Source: Legionella busanensis (GTDB taxonomy: Bacteria > Pseudomonadota > Gammaproteobacteria > Legionellales > Legionellaceae). Taken from it: DNA of 64,000 bases. A program made the position numbers and the translations under genes. The stretch covers positions 3,268,001-3,332,000 of the forward strand of contig NZ_UGOD01000001.1 in NCBI RefSeq assembly GCF_900461525.1, read 5' to 3'. This document shows positions 37,932 to 47,121 of this stretch, in pieces. Position 1 is the first letter of the stretch, and each line of letters opens with the position of its first letter. Below the pieces are notes generated by a model, which was not told where the DNA came from, ran no database searches, and saw only the letters and a program-made list of their open reading frames with translations.

Positions 37932-38960
37932 ATGGGTATACTTTTAAGGATAGAAAATAAAAAACCCTTAATTCCTGCGCCACCGCCTGGCGCTCGTAAG
38001 TTAGCCAGATTGCGCTGGCTTTTGCTGGTTCTTCTTCTTTGTCTTCCTTTAGGCTACTTATCGGTTAGGTTAATTCAAGATTACATTTTTGTCCGATTTA
38101 GTGGCATTATTATTTATGACACTTTGTTAGTTAGAGCGCCTGATGAGGGTTATATTAAAAGCATGTCAGTTCATACTGGTGAGTCTGTTCGACCTGGCGA
38201 TTTAATATTAGAAATTGATTCTCCAAAATTAAACAATAAATTAATGAATTTAATATATGAAAAAGAAAGAATTAGTAAACTCATTATTAATGTAAAAAAA
38301 TTTAATCAAGATGAGTTAGTTAATTCCTTAAAGGTAGCCGAAAAGGATATGATTGATAGTCAAAAAACGTATGAAAAATTCAAGGAGTATTTTAAAGGCG
38401 GCAATTTAATTACGCTGCAATTAGAAGAAGCAAGAAAAAATTATACGGCAGCGCAGCAAAATTATGCCAGTATTAAACAAAAAATGTCAGAAATTGCGCT
38501 ACATCAAAATACTTCATTAGAAGTCAATTATAATCGCCGTTTAGCTGAAGTTGAGAGCGATATAAAAGTACTTAAAACCCACCTTAAAAACTTTACTGTC
38601 CGAGCGCCACAACAAGGAACAGTTATGAGTATAGAAACGCATGTAGGCGAATATGTCCCTATAGGAAAAGATCTATTAACCATTGTAACAAATGATAACT
38701 TACAGATTAAAGCTTATATAGAGCCTAAATATAGCGCAGTAGCTACCCATGGTAGTAAAGTTACTATTCAACTGCCCAATAATGATAAAATACCAGGAAT
38801 CATTATTAATGATCCCCGTTATGCGCAACAACTTCCTTCTTCTGAAACGAATCCACTTGCAACGCGGCAAAATAAATTAATTGCTATTATTGCACCTAGA
38901 AAGCCAATACCGAAAGAATATCAAGTCTATGGGATTCCTGTTCAAATAAACTTAGATTAA
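37932..38960 (+). CDS. HlyD-like membrane fusion/periplasmic adaptor protein
   Basis: A single N-terminal membrane anchor (about residues 27-48, LLLVLLLCLPLGYL) precedes a biotinyl-lipoyl-like domain split by a coiled coil (about 85-205): VRAPDEGYIKSMSVHTGESVRPGDLILEID before it and VRAPQQGTVMSIETHVGEYVPIGKDLLTIV after it. The barrel domain follows. It lies 18 bases after the glycosyltransferase gene, so it probably bridges the synthase to the periplasm, like Alg44 or other exopolysaccharide export partners. It ends the operon. Confidence 0.88.
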   Translation: MGILLRIENKKPLIPAPPPGARKLARLRWLLLVLLLCLPLGYLSVRLIQDYIFVRFSGIIIYDTLLVRAPDEGYIKSMSVHTGESVRPGDLILEIDSPKLNNKLMNLIYEKERISKLIINVKKFNQDELVNSLKVAEKDMIDSQKTYEKFKEYFKGGNLITLQLEEARKNYTAAQQNYASIKQKMSEIALHQNTSLEVNYNRRLAEVESDIKVLKTHLKNFTVRAPQQGTVMSIETHVGEYVPIGKDLLTIVTNDNLQIKAYIEPKYSAVATHGSKVTIQLPNNDKIPGIIINDPRYAQQLPSSETNPLATRQNKLIAIIAPRKPIPKEYQVYGIPVQINLD

Positions 38961-38988
38961 TTTCTGAAGTAAAGCCAAACCTAAACTA

Positions 38989-41900
38989 TTAACGATTCGA
39001 CATCTCAGTAATTTTTTCTATTGTCTTTTCACCACTAATTTCTAATTCACCATTAAAAAAGGCAAGTTGATGAGTATTTTTTATTTCCTGCTTCATCATT
39101 TTATTATAAATAAGCTTTTTTACGTCTTCATGGCCGAAAATATCAGCAATCTCATGCGGTAAAATACTAAATTCACCCTCTTCATCAGCTTCTCTTTTTT
39201 CTATAAAACTTTTGGCCCTTTCTTGCGCTTCTGTATCGCCATATTTTTCAACCATCTCGTTTATCTCTTCAATGGTTGCTTTATAAGGTTCAAATCTGCA
39301 ACCCTCAACAGCAAGTAAAGCGGAAGCTATTTTAACCTTACCCGTTACTGCCACTGCAATAAGGGGAGTTTGCCCTGTTTCTGTAGTTTGATTAACATCA
39401 GCTTTCTTCTCAAGCAAAGTAGCCACCATCTCTTCATCGCTCTGGCAAACTGCTACATAAAGCGGTGACTCACCATTCTCTGTAGAAACTTTATGAATAT
39501 TAGTGCGTTCATCGGCGATTAACATTTTAGCAGCCTCTTTGTAGCCCCATTCCACTGCAATATAAAGGGGAGTCTGGTTAAAGGAGTCAGCCTCATTTAA
39601 TTTAGCCTCTTTTTTACCTAGTAATATTTTAATGACAGCTACTCGATTATTTTTGACAGCATTATGTAATGGAAGCTCCCTACGATCATGAGCATTAGGT
39701 TGATTCAGGTCAGCATTGTTTTCTAATAAAGCATTAATAACGTCTGTATAGCCTCTGCTTGCTGCAATATGAAGCGGGGTATCACCCTGGCCATTGACTG
39801 CATTAACATTAGCGTCATTTTTAATTAAAGCGAGAGCAGCGTTGACTTTGCCCTTTCGCAATGCAAAATGAAGAGGCGTTTCAGACTTAGAATTGACTTT
39901 AGCATCTTTTTTAATTAATGCGAGCGCAACGTCTATTTGACTCATTTGTAATGCACAATTAAGCGGTGTTTTGCCATTAGAGTTAATTTGATTAACATCA
40001 ACACCATGTTCAATTAAAGCGAGGGCAATGTCAATTTTGCCATTTTGCAATGCAAAGTGAAGAGGCGTTTCATTCTTAGAATCGTCTAAATTAACTTTAG
40101 CACCTTTTTTAATTAACGCGACCGCAACTTCTGTCTGGCCTGTTAGTAATGCATAATGTAGTGGTGTTTCACCCTTGAAATTAACTAGATTAACATCAGC
40201 ACCATGTTCAATTAAAGCGAGAGCAGCTTCTTTACTGTCCTTTCGTAACGCTAAATTAAGTGGTGTTTCTCCACCTTTAATACATTGATCAACTTGAGCC
40301 CCTTTTGCTATTAACTTAGCTATTACATCTGGCTTATGACCTAAGACTGCCATATGAACAGCAGTACCGTACTTTGCATTAACATAGGAAATATTTGCGC
40401 CTGCTGCTAATAATGGTTCGATTAAAGCAACCTGACCATTAAAGGCTGCGGCTTGTAAAGGAGTCTCACCTTCTCTAAATTTGCCATCTTCTGTATTTAT
40501 CAAATCTAAGCGTTGTAATTTGGCTACAACCTCAATCTCTCCTCTCATCAGAGCTGAATGAAAATCATTACGCCTTACTTGCCTATAGCTTTTCATAAAA
40601 TTAAACGTATCTTTATCTGCAGCAAACGCTTTAAGGACATTTACTGTCCCTGCTAATGGCAAATCCCATTCATTGGATCGATAATAAAGAATGGCCATAA
40701 AGACATCTTGACGCTCTTTATTTTCCATTAATTGGCGCCAAGAGCTTATTTGTTTTGTATAAGCTACTAGTGCCTCTATGAGCGGCTCCGGTAATGTTTT
40801 TCCATCAATTTTTTTACTATTTAAATACTTTACTAAGCTTTTAGCAGGTAAATTTTGTGCAATTCGTTCCTCTTCACTTAAGCTCTGATAATCCTTAAGC
40901 GCCTCAAATTCAAAATTTAGTAGTTTATCAATGGCCCATAATTGGCCTTGCATAATATATTCTAAAATTAAGTCGAGCCGTTCCTCAAGGTCAAGAGAAG
41001 CTAATCTTTCTTCCATAGCTTGAGAACAAATTTCTTTTTTAACCGGTGGTTTAGATGGTTGGCTTTTAGCATTTTTCTGTGTAGCTAGCTTCGGTGGTTG
41101 TTTTTTTACCTTACGAGTTTCTTTGGTAGGCTTTTCAATTTCAGTCTTAGAATCAGGTACCTTAAGATTAACCCGACTCAAATATGCTTCAAAAGAAGTT
41201 ACATCATTCTTGCTTTCGGTTACTTCTTGCTTGGTTGCAGATGAGTTTTTTAAATAACGATTTTCAATCTCACGAATCATTTCACTTATTTTAGGATCAG
41301 GGTTAGATTTCGCCCTTGCCTTTAAGTCCTCAACACGTTTACGCCAGTCTTCTTCTGAAGAGACTTTGACTTCCTCACTTGGTGTATAATCTGCAGTGGT
41401 TTTATTAGTTAGCTTTTTTAATGGGTTACAAATAGCTGCAATATCGCGGTGTTTTTTGCCATCAAGCGGTTGATAAATAGTGAGAGCGGTTTGAGCGCGC
41501 GTAATGGCCACAAAGAGTTCATTAAAAATGTTATTATGACAGATATTGCCAGTCTCGCACCCTTTAGGTATTTTTCCTTCTCTTAAAGCTTGTTCTAAAT
41601 CAATTTCTTTTGCCTGACTCATAGGCTTATTAGCCGCACTAAAGCTATCTTGCTCAAAGAATCGATATAATAATATTTCCTTAGCTTGTAACCCTTTCAT
41701 CTGCTTAGCAGTAAAAACTCGTTCCCGGCCAAATTTTTTGACAGCATCATCAAAATATTTAGGGCTAGTTATCACAACAAAATCAGCATTAGCCTGATTA
41801 TTTTTAGCAATTATCTCAAGTTTTTCGCTATCTTTTTCTTCGCTCTTAGGATCGTGGCCACCTAACCACTTCACATCCACACTCTTTTCTTTTTGTTGCT

Positions 41901-43314
41901 CAATACTTTTGATAAAGGGTAATTCATTATTATCAGTGACTGCTGTTCCACCAATAGCCTGATATTTAAGGTATAAGGCTGCATTAGCAAAACGTACAAT
42001 TGGCTCAGCGCAACGATAAGATGCATGCAGAGTAGTCGTTATATTGTCAGTAATTTCTTTTTTTTCTCCCCCTTCCCAAAAAAGAGTTTTCAAAAAGGGA
42101 ACGGTTGATTCGCTACCAGATAAGCGCTGATGGTCACCTACGCAAAGGACTAAATTCTTTCTAGATTTTTTTTCATCAATTTGTACTAATGATCTCAGTT
42201 GCTGCCTGGATAAATCTTGCGACTCATCTATCCCAATAAAATCATATTGCTCAGTAAGTTTAATTTCATTAAAGGATAAGTCGACTACTTTCTGTTGTTT
42301 ATTTAGTTTATTTAGGTTATCAATATGCGTGCGATAGGTCTGATATACCTGCCAAATTGCCTCACGAGCTTTGGGGTCAGGAAATAAAGATAAATTATCG
42401 TTAACTCCTTTATTGTATTTTTCAAGGCTAGGATAACCAGACATAGTATGCATCTCTTGATAAACAAGTGAAGCATTGACCTCCCCCGCTGGTAAAGGCC
42501 TCTGATCTTTTTTTAGATTGCTATTATAGTGTTTGGCATATTTCAGGTACCACTCAGTAAATTCTTTTTCGCCTAGGAATGTGACTGCTTCCTCAGGATG
42601 ATTGGCTCTATAAATGTCCTCTGGCGTTTGAAATTTAATGCAATCAATCCATTCAGGCTTAATGCTGGCATCCTCTTGACACATCTGCTTCCATTCTTTT
42701 TTCATTTGCTCGACCAAATATTGCGATTTCGCTAGTATTAAAATATTTGGCAGTTCGCCCTCTTCTTTCTGTGCTACCCAATGGGCCATATTATGTTTAA
42801 TTAATGCTAAAAGCGTACTTGTTTTACCTGAGCCGGGTGCGCCATTGATAATTCTGGGTAAAGAAGCCTTCTTTAATGATTCCTGCTCATCATCTAAGAA
42901 AATGTACTGTTGATTAGTGTATTCTATTTGTGTTGTTTCTTTGATTAATATCCCTGATTTTTCTTCCTTACCTGAACCCATAGCAAAATAGGCTTGCCTT
43001 ACCGCTTCTTTTTCTGCGTCGCTTAAACCTACTGCACGGCCGCCTTTTTTAAGATCCTTATATTCATGCCGAGTAAGTATTTTTGTTACAATCCAAACCT
43101 GTTCTCCTAATTTTGTTTTAATTGGACAGAGTATAATTCTTCTTTTTCGGTTATCGCGGATACTATAGAGAGGTTGATCGCCTTCAGTTTGTAATTTTTC
43201 TAATTTAAGCGAAGGATGTGATGGATTATCACTAAAGGTGGTAAGTGCTTTTTCATAAGTCTCAAAATCACTACTAAGCTCTTTCATTACTTGAGAACGA
43301 ATAAAGACTTTCAT
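38989..43314 (-). CDS. RelE/ParE-like domain, UvrD-like SF1 helicase and ankyrin repeats in one protein
   Basis: 1441 residues with three parts. Residues about 1-92 resemble a RelE/ParE-type toxin fold (DFETYEKALTTFSDNPSHPSL, YSIRDNRKRRIIL, VWIVTKILTRHEY). Residues about 130-620 form an SF1 helicase: Q motif LDDEQ, Walker A GAPGSGKT 158-165, DESQ 363-366, GDHQ 393-396, SYRC near 432 and VAITRA 602-607. A charged linker follows, and then from about residue 960 to 1370 about 12 ankyrin repeats (repeated TPLHxA, ALALIxxGAxVN). No signal peptide is present. The ribosome binding site is weak. Its ankyrin tail and size suggest a translocated effector; a stand-alone defence or RNA-acting protein is also possible. 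Confidence 0.85.
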   Translation of the reverse strand: MKVFIRSQVMKELSSDFETYEKALTTFSDNPSHPSLKLEKLQTEGDQPLYSIRDNRKRRIILCPIKTKLGEQVWIVTKILTRHEYKDLKKGGRAVGLSDAEKEAVRQAYFAMGSGKEEKSGILIKETTQIEYTNQQYIFLDDEQESLKKASLPRIINGAPGSGKTSTLLALIKHNMAHWVAQKEEGELPNILILAKSQYLVEQMKKEWKQMCQEDASIKPEWIDCIKFQTPEDIYRANHPEEAVTFLGEKEFTEWYLKYAKHYNSNLKKDQRPLPAGEVNASLVYQEMHTMSGYPSLEKYNKGVNDNLSLFPDPKAREAIWQVYQTYRTHIDNLNKLNKQQKVVDLSFNEIKLTEQYDFIGIDESQDLSRQQLRSLVQIDEKKSRKNLVLCVGDHQRLSGSESTVPFLKTLFWEGGEKKEITDNITTTLHASYRCAEPIVRFANAALYLKYQAIGGTAVTDNNELPFIKSIEQQKEKSVDVKWLGGHDPKSEEKDSEKLEIIAKNNQANADFVVITSPKYFDDAVKKFGRERVFTAKQMKGLQAKEILLYRFFEQDSFSAANKPMSQAKEIDLEQALREGKIPKGCETGNICHNNIFNELFVAITRAQTALTIYQPLDGKKHRDIAAICNPLKKLTNKTTADYTPSEEVKVSSEEDWRKRVEDLKARAKSNPDPKISEMIREIENRYLKNSSATKQEVTESKNDVTSFEAYLSRVNLKVPDSKTEIEKPTKETRKVKKQPPKLATQKNAKSQPSKPPVKKEICSQAMEERLASLDLEERLDLILEYIMQGQLWAIDKLLNFEFEALKDYQSLSEEERIAQNLPAKSLVKYLNSKKIDGKTLPEPLIEALVAYTKQISSWRQLMENKERQDVFMAILYYRSNEWDLPLAGTVNVLKAFAADKDTFNFMKSYRQVRRNDFHSALMRGEIEVVAKLQRLDLINTEDGKFREGETPLQAAAFNGQVALIEPLLAAGANISYVNAKYGTAVHMAVLGHKPDVIAKLIAKGAQVDQCIKGGETPLNLALRKDSKEAALALIEHGADVNLVNFKGETPLHYALLTGQTEVAVALIKKGAKVNLDDSKNETPLHFALQNGKIDIALALIEHGVDVNQINSNGKTPLNCALQMSQIDVALALIKKDAKVNSKSETPLHFALRKGKVNAALALIKNDANVNAVNGQGDTPLHIAASRGYTDVINALLENNADLNQPNAHDRRELPLHNAVKNNRVAVIKILLGKKEAKLNEADSFNQTPLYIAVEWGYKEAAKMLIADERTNIHKVSTENGESPLYVAVCQSDEEMVATLLEKKADVNQTTETGQTPLIAVAVTGKVKIASALLAVEGCRFEPYKATIEEINEMVEKYGDTEAQERAKSFIEKREADEEGEFSILPHEIADIFGHEDVKKLIYNKMMKQEIKNTHQLAFFNGELEISGEKTIEKITEMSNR

Positions 43315-43457
43315 TATAACTACCTAATAAATAGAAAACAAATTAGGCTTATTGTATCATAATTAAACAAAATGAATCAATATGTTTCATTTATAAGATA
43401 GACAAATACCAGGAGCTTATTTAATTAGCTCTTCTAGGCTAGTGATATAGAAATTAG

Positions 43458-44402
43458 CTATTTATTGTAACGAGTATATTCTTCGACAAATGGACTATTT
43501 AAATCACGCATATCGAGTACCGCGCCGTCAAAGGCCATAAAGTCCGTTTTCATATCGGGGATTTCATAAAAATAGATATCACTCGCATCCGTTGCTAAAG
43601 TATGCTGTCGCTTAATAGCTAATAATTCTGCTACAGCGTGTTGATGAGTTTTAGCAAATAATCGTTTAGCACGTAAATAGCGGCCCTTAAAGTGAGCATA
43701 GCCCCATAGTTCTAAGTCTAATTTATTGACAATACCTGCCAATTGAATAACTGAATGACCACGACCACGAATCGTTAACCAGTCACTCTTGATCCAATAT
43801 AAACTAATATTAGCATCACCTTTTAAATCAAGGTTGGAAAGATTGACAACGCCACTTAATTGAATTGTTGGATTTCCGGTAACTACTAATTGTAGATTAG
43901 ACGATTTAATACCATTAATAGACACGTAACTTGAGCCATGGACTTCAAGGCGGCCTAAATTAATATTACCTCCTAAAGTCGTTTTTCCTGGATTAGTGAT
44001 AAATAAATCTAATAATCCTGAATTTAAGTGCGGCCCGGTAATGGTACCAATACCTTGGTAAGAAAACGTATTAAGATGCCGAGTGCGAATTTCTATATTG
44101 ATAGGACCATGCTGAGGGAAAGCATCTAATAGAGATACAAATAATCGACTATTATCTACAGACATATTAATTTGTACTAAATCACGCGGGTCACCCCGCA
44201 AAATCACTTTAGATTTAGCATAACCTGTATGCAAGCTAACATTCATTTTACCTTGCACAAAAACATCATTAAAAGCAGGTAATATTCTTGTCTGGGTGGT
44301 TTTACCGACAGGAATAACTGTTTTTGGAGCAGATATATGAGTTCGAGCGCACCCAACAAAAAATAATATTAGAAAAAATAATATTAATGAGCGCCTCAAC
44401 AT
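43458..44402 (-). CDS. Lipoprotein with GIN (DUF2807) beta-helix-like domain
   Basis: The N-terminus is a lipoprotein signal (LILFFLILFFVGCAR, acylated Cys at about 18). The rest is a repeating beta pattern (GRLEVHGSSYVSINGIKSSNLQLVVTGNPTIQLSG, LDLKGDANISLYWIKSDWLTIRG) like the putative auto-transporter adhesin head GIN domain. Such proteins are surface or periplasmic and mostly uncharacterised. It lies between the ankyrin-helicase gene and srnL, both co-directional, with a 62-base gap to srnL. Confidence 0.8.
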   Translation of the reverse strand: MLRRSLILFFLILFFVGCARTHISAPKTVIPVGKTTQTRILPAFNDVFVQGKMNVSLHTGYAKSKVILRGDPRDLVQINMSVDNSRLFVSLLDAFPQHGPINIEIRTRHLNTFSYQGIGTITGPHLNSGLLDLFITNPGKTTLGGNINLGRLEVHGSSYVSINGIKSSNLQLVVTGNPTIQLSGVVNLSNLDLKGDANISLYWIKSDWLTIRGRGHSVIQLAGIVNKLDLELWGYAHFKGRYLRAKRLFAKTHQHAVAELLAIKRQHTLATDASDIYFYEIPDMKTDFMAFDGAVLDMRDLNSPFVEEYTRYNK

Positions 44403-44464
44403 AAGTTATTTGTCCATTTAAATTTATTTCCCTACATTAGACGAACTTACCTCAGCACGCAAGG

Positions 44465-45484
44465 TTAATGCTTAAATCTTGCTATAAATTTCTTTAAATC
44501 AAATGGTTGAAAAGTTTTTTTAGAGAAATTAGAAATACTTACCATAGCCGGACAACCATCATACCGATTAAGACCTTTTGCTTTGAGCACCAATGAATTA
44601 AGTGGTTCGCTAAATGGAATTAAAGCAGGTAATTGAATGAAAATATCAACTAAGTAGCCATTTTTACAACCTAAATATACTTTATTCAATGCTTCTATAC
44701 CAAAGGATTGCTCAATAACTTCTTTCAATTGCGTTAATGGCACGCGTTGTCCTACATGATTATGTAGATAATCACCTAAAAAAGTCGCTTGTGCTTCTTG
44801 TGTTAAGCGTAAAGCCAAAGAAAAATAATCATCATTAGATAAAATTTGACAGGTACCATGCTTATACCATTCATGTCTTTCTAAACAGCTTCCTACTGCA
44901 AAGCTTGGCATCAGTAAACGTAATAAGCTCGCTACTTTTTCGTTAAAATCTAAGACTGGGTAATCGCAATGATTAGATCGCGGTTTTGTATTACAAAAAC
45001 CATAAGCTTGCCCACAAACATCTTGATTAGGCCATAAACCATGTAAAACTAAATGGCTAGCTTGATAACTATCTGAAGGTAGACGTAAACATTCAGGTTT
45101 TCCTGCTTCATAGCCATAAGTCTGACAGAAACCGGGTTGCCAACTTAGCGCCAATACATAGCTATCTGCCATCCCAGGTACTTGTTGACAATTTGCTTGA
45201 TTAATTTCAAATGAAGCATAGCCACAATCACTACTTACCCAACGCAAGGGGTATTGAGAATTTTCTGGAATTTCGATACGTAGCCAATCAGGATTATTTT
45301 CTCGATTAATTTCTTTAATTTGATAACGAGCATTAGGCTGTATAAATAAGCCATCGGGATTGGTTTTTTTATTTTTCGAGAGATAAGCTGGACACGTTTT
45401 TGCTGCTTCAAATTTACCTACGACAGGTACTGCTAGTGTGTTTAGTGAAAATAAAAATAAACAAAAGCCAATCCTGTATTTCAT
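44465..45484 (-). CDS. srnL: Secreted T2-family ribonuclease (SrnL-like)
   Basis: Extracellular RNase of 339 residues. A signal peptide covers about residues 1-18 (GFCLFLFSLNTLAVP). The two RNase T2 active-site segments are intact: LVLHGLWPN and LERHEWYKHGTC, with the catalytic His residues. Many Cys residues fit disulfides in a secreted protein. About 90 extra N-terminal residues precede the catalytic domain. Legionella pneumophila secretes a T2 ribonuclease of this type, SrnL, used in growth in amoebae; the match is by family and context. Confidence 0.88.
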   Translation of the reverse strand: MKYRIGFCLFLFSLNTLAVPVVGKFEAAKTCPAYLSKNKKTNPDGLFIQPNARYQIKEINRENNPDWLRIEIPENSQYPLRWVSSDCGYASFEINQANCQQVPGMADSYVLALSWQPGFCQTYGYEAGKPECLRLPSDSYQASHLVLHGLWPNQDVCGQAYGFCNTKPRSNHCDYPVLDFNEKVASLLRLLMPSFAVGSCLERHEWYKHGTCQILSNDDYFSLALRLTQEAQATFLGDYLHNHVGQRVPLTQLKEVIEQSFGIEALNKVYLGCKNGYLVDIFIQLPALIPFSEPLNSLVLKAKGLNRYDGCPAMVSISNFSKKTFQPFDLKKFIARFKH

Positions 45485-45633
45485 AGACGCGTCCCTAGCA
45501 ACGAGATTTTATTTATTATACTGTTTTATCAGCAGGATACGAACATTATTTTAAGTAATTTGTTGAAAATATATGGTGTAAGCCCTAACGTCTCACATTA
45601 AGAAAAAAATAGCAGCAAACTAGTTTTATTTTA

Positions 45634-45660
45634 TAAAAAAAAGTGCAACAAAGCACTTTC
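45634..45660 (-). terminator. Rho-independent terminator downstream of cspA
   Basis: On the minus strand a 7-bp stem (AAAGTGC, loop TTTGTT, GCACTTT) is followed by an unbroken T run. A textbook terminator about 90 bases after the cspA stop. Confidence 0.85.
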
Positions 45661-45697
45661 TTATTTAGAAAAGATATCAGTGACCAGCTTCATCTTT

Positions 45698-45730
45698 CCT
45701 ACCAATAACAGACAGGCAGCTATTGGTAGG
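45698..45730 (-). terminator. Second hairpin between cspA and its terminator
   Basis: Perfect 10-bp arms CCTACCAATA and TATTGGTAGG enclose a 13-base loop just past the cspA stop. It lacks a T run, so it may stabilise the mRNA end rather than terminate. Confidence 0.5.
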
Positions 45731-45747
45731 GGATGAAAAAAAGCAGA

Positions 45748-45963
45748 TTAGACAGCAGTTACTTCTTCTGCCTGTAGCCCTTTAGGACCTTTTGTAACAG
45801 TAAATTTTACTTTTTGGCCTTCGAGTAGGGTTTTACGACCAGCAGCACTCACAATTGAGCGAAAGTGAACGAAAACGTCATCTTGACCATTATCACGACT
45901 AATAAAGCCATAACCTTTATCATCATTAAACCACTTAACGTGGCCAGTTTCTATAGCAGACAT
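45748..45963 (-). CDS. Cold-shock domain protein (CspA family)
   Basis: A single-domain nucleic-acid chaperone of 71 residues. The RNP1-like KGYGFISRD and RNP2-like DVFVHF motifs are exact, and the length is typical. The ATG at 45963 is chosen because the family starts just before TGxVKWFN and GGAAAG precedes it; a longer frame opens nine codons earlier. The 300-bp gap upstream could hold a long 5' leader as in other csp genes. Confidence 0.93.
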   Translation of the reverse strand: MSAIETGHVKWFNDDKGYGFISRDNGQDDVFVHFRSIVSAAGRKTLLEGQKVKFTVTKGPKGLQAEEVTAV

Positions 45964-46266
45964 GTATACTTTCCAATTTAAATTAAACACATACTTGATC
46001 CATTAAGCCAATAACAAAGCATCGTAGGAGTCTATTGCGCGATAAATATGCCACTTTGGAATACAAAGGAAGGATGTTATGCACTGGTAGTAACAATGTT
46101 TCATTTAGGATTGCTGGAATGCAAGTAATTTTATTATAACCTACAATCAATAAAATTGCATCATAACTGATGATATTTAATTAACATTGTAAGCATTTAT
46201 ATAGTGCTAAAGTGATTAATTTAGTAAATTAATGTCTTTTAATCCAGCAATTGAGAAGATTTATTT
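45964..46266. other. 303-bp divergent gap with likely cspA leader
   Basis: Divergent between cspA and the dipeptidase gene. Near cspA the sequence is less AT rich, as expected for a structured cold-shock leader, but no csp box could be confirmed by eye. Nothing else was identified. Confidence 0.4.
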
Positions 46267-47019
46267 ATGAAAAAAGTGCTATTAAATTTATCTTTTATAG
46301 TGATTATTTTTTTAAGCGCAAACAAAAATAGTGTTTATGCTAAAGATAATCATATTGTATTAATTACCGATCCAAACGTATTAGCAATTCCTATTAAAGA
46401 TAACGGAGAATCTTTAATTGATTTAAAAAATCAGAAAGAAATTGCTTATGGTAGTTCACCTGAAATACCTAACAATCACGATTACACAAAATTAAGAAAA
46501 ACAGTCTATCAAAAGCTAAATCAAGCACAAAAACTGTTACCAAAAGGCTTACATTTCTGCTTGTATGAAGGCTATCGAAGTCTTGCTTTACAAAAAAACC
46601 TATTTGATAGACGTTTTGATATAGTTAAAAAAAAACATCCTAATTGGTCTAGAGAACAAATTTTTAAGGAAACCACTAAATTAGTGTCTCCTGTTGTTAA
46701 TTTAGACAATACAAAAAATATACCTGCCCATTCTACGGGTGGAGCTATTGATATTTATTTAATTGATGATACAGGTAAACCTGTTGATATGGGTATTCAT
46801 CCTAAAGACTGGATAAAGGATGATGGCTCTTTATCGCGCACTGCATCAAAAAAGATTTCTCTACAAGCTAGACAAAATCGAGCAATTATGAATAGGGCGC
46901 TAGCCACCGTTGGTTTCGTTAATTATCCAACTGAATATTGGCATTGGTCTTATGGTGACAGGTACTGGGCTTTCTTTATGCAAGAACCTAATGCTCTTTA
47001 TAGTAGCTATACGAAATAA
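46267..47019 (+). CDS. D-Ala-D-Ala dipeptidase, VanX/DdpX family (peptidase M15D)
   Basis: Zinc dipeptidase of 250 residues. A signal peptide is present (KVLLNLSFIVIIFLSANKNSVYAK). The zinc site is complete: HSTGGAIDI (His and Asp) and EYWHWSYGD (catalytic Glu and zinc His). The YEGYRSLALQ segment carries the family Arg. With a signal peptide it acts outside the cytosol, on peptidoglycan-derived D-Ala-D-Ala, rather than as a resistance enzyme. A good terminator follows. Confidence 0.9.
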   Translation: MKKVLLNLSFIVIIFLSANKNSVYAKDNHIVLITDPNVLAIPIKDNGESLIDLKNQKEIAYGSSPEIPNNHDYTKLRKTVYQKLNQAQKLLPKGLHFCLYEGYRSLALQKNLFDRRFDIVKKKHPNWSREQIFKETTKLVSPVVNLDNTKNIPAHSTGGAIDIYLIDDTGKPVDMGIHPKDWIKDDGSLSRTASKKISLQARQNRAIMNRALATVGFVNYPTEYWHWSYGDRYWAFFMQEPNALYSSYTK

Positions 47020-47042
47020 ACTTAATTAGGCATGCTTATATT

Positions 47043-47070
47043 ATGATATGGCTAGTGCCATATCATTTTT
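47043..47070 (+). terminator. Rho-independent terminator of the dipeptidase gene
   Basis: A 10-bp stem (ATGATATGGC, loop TAGT, GCCATATCAT) ends in a T run, about 25 bases after the stop. Confidence 0.85.
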
Positions 47071-47121
47071 AAACATTTAATCCTAATAAAAGCCTCAACA
47101 CTATATATTAGTAAATTTTAT

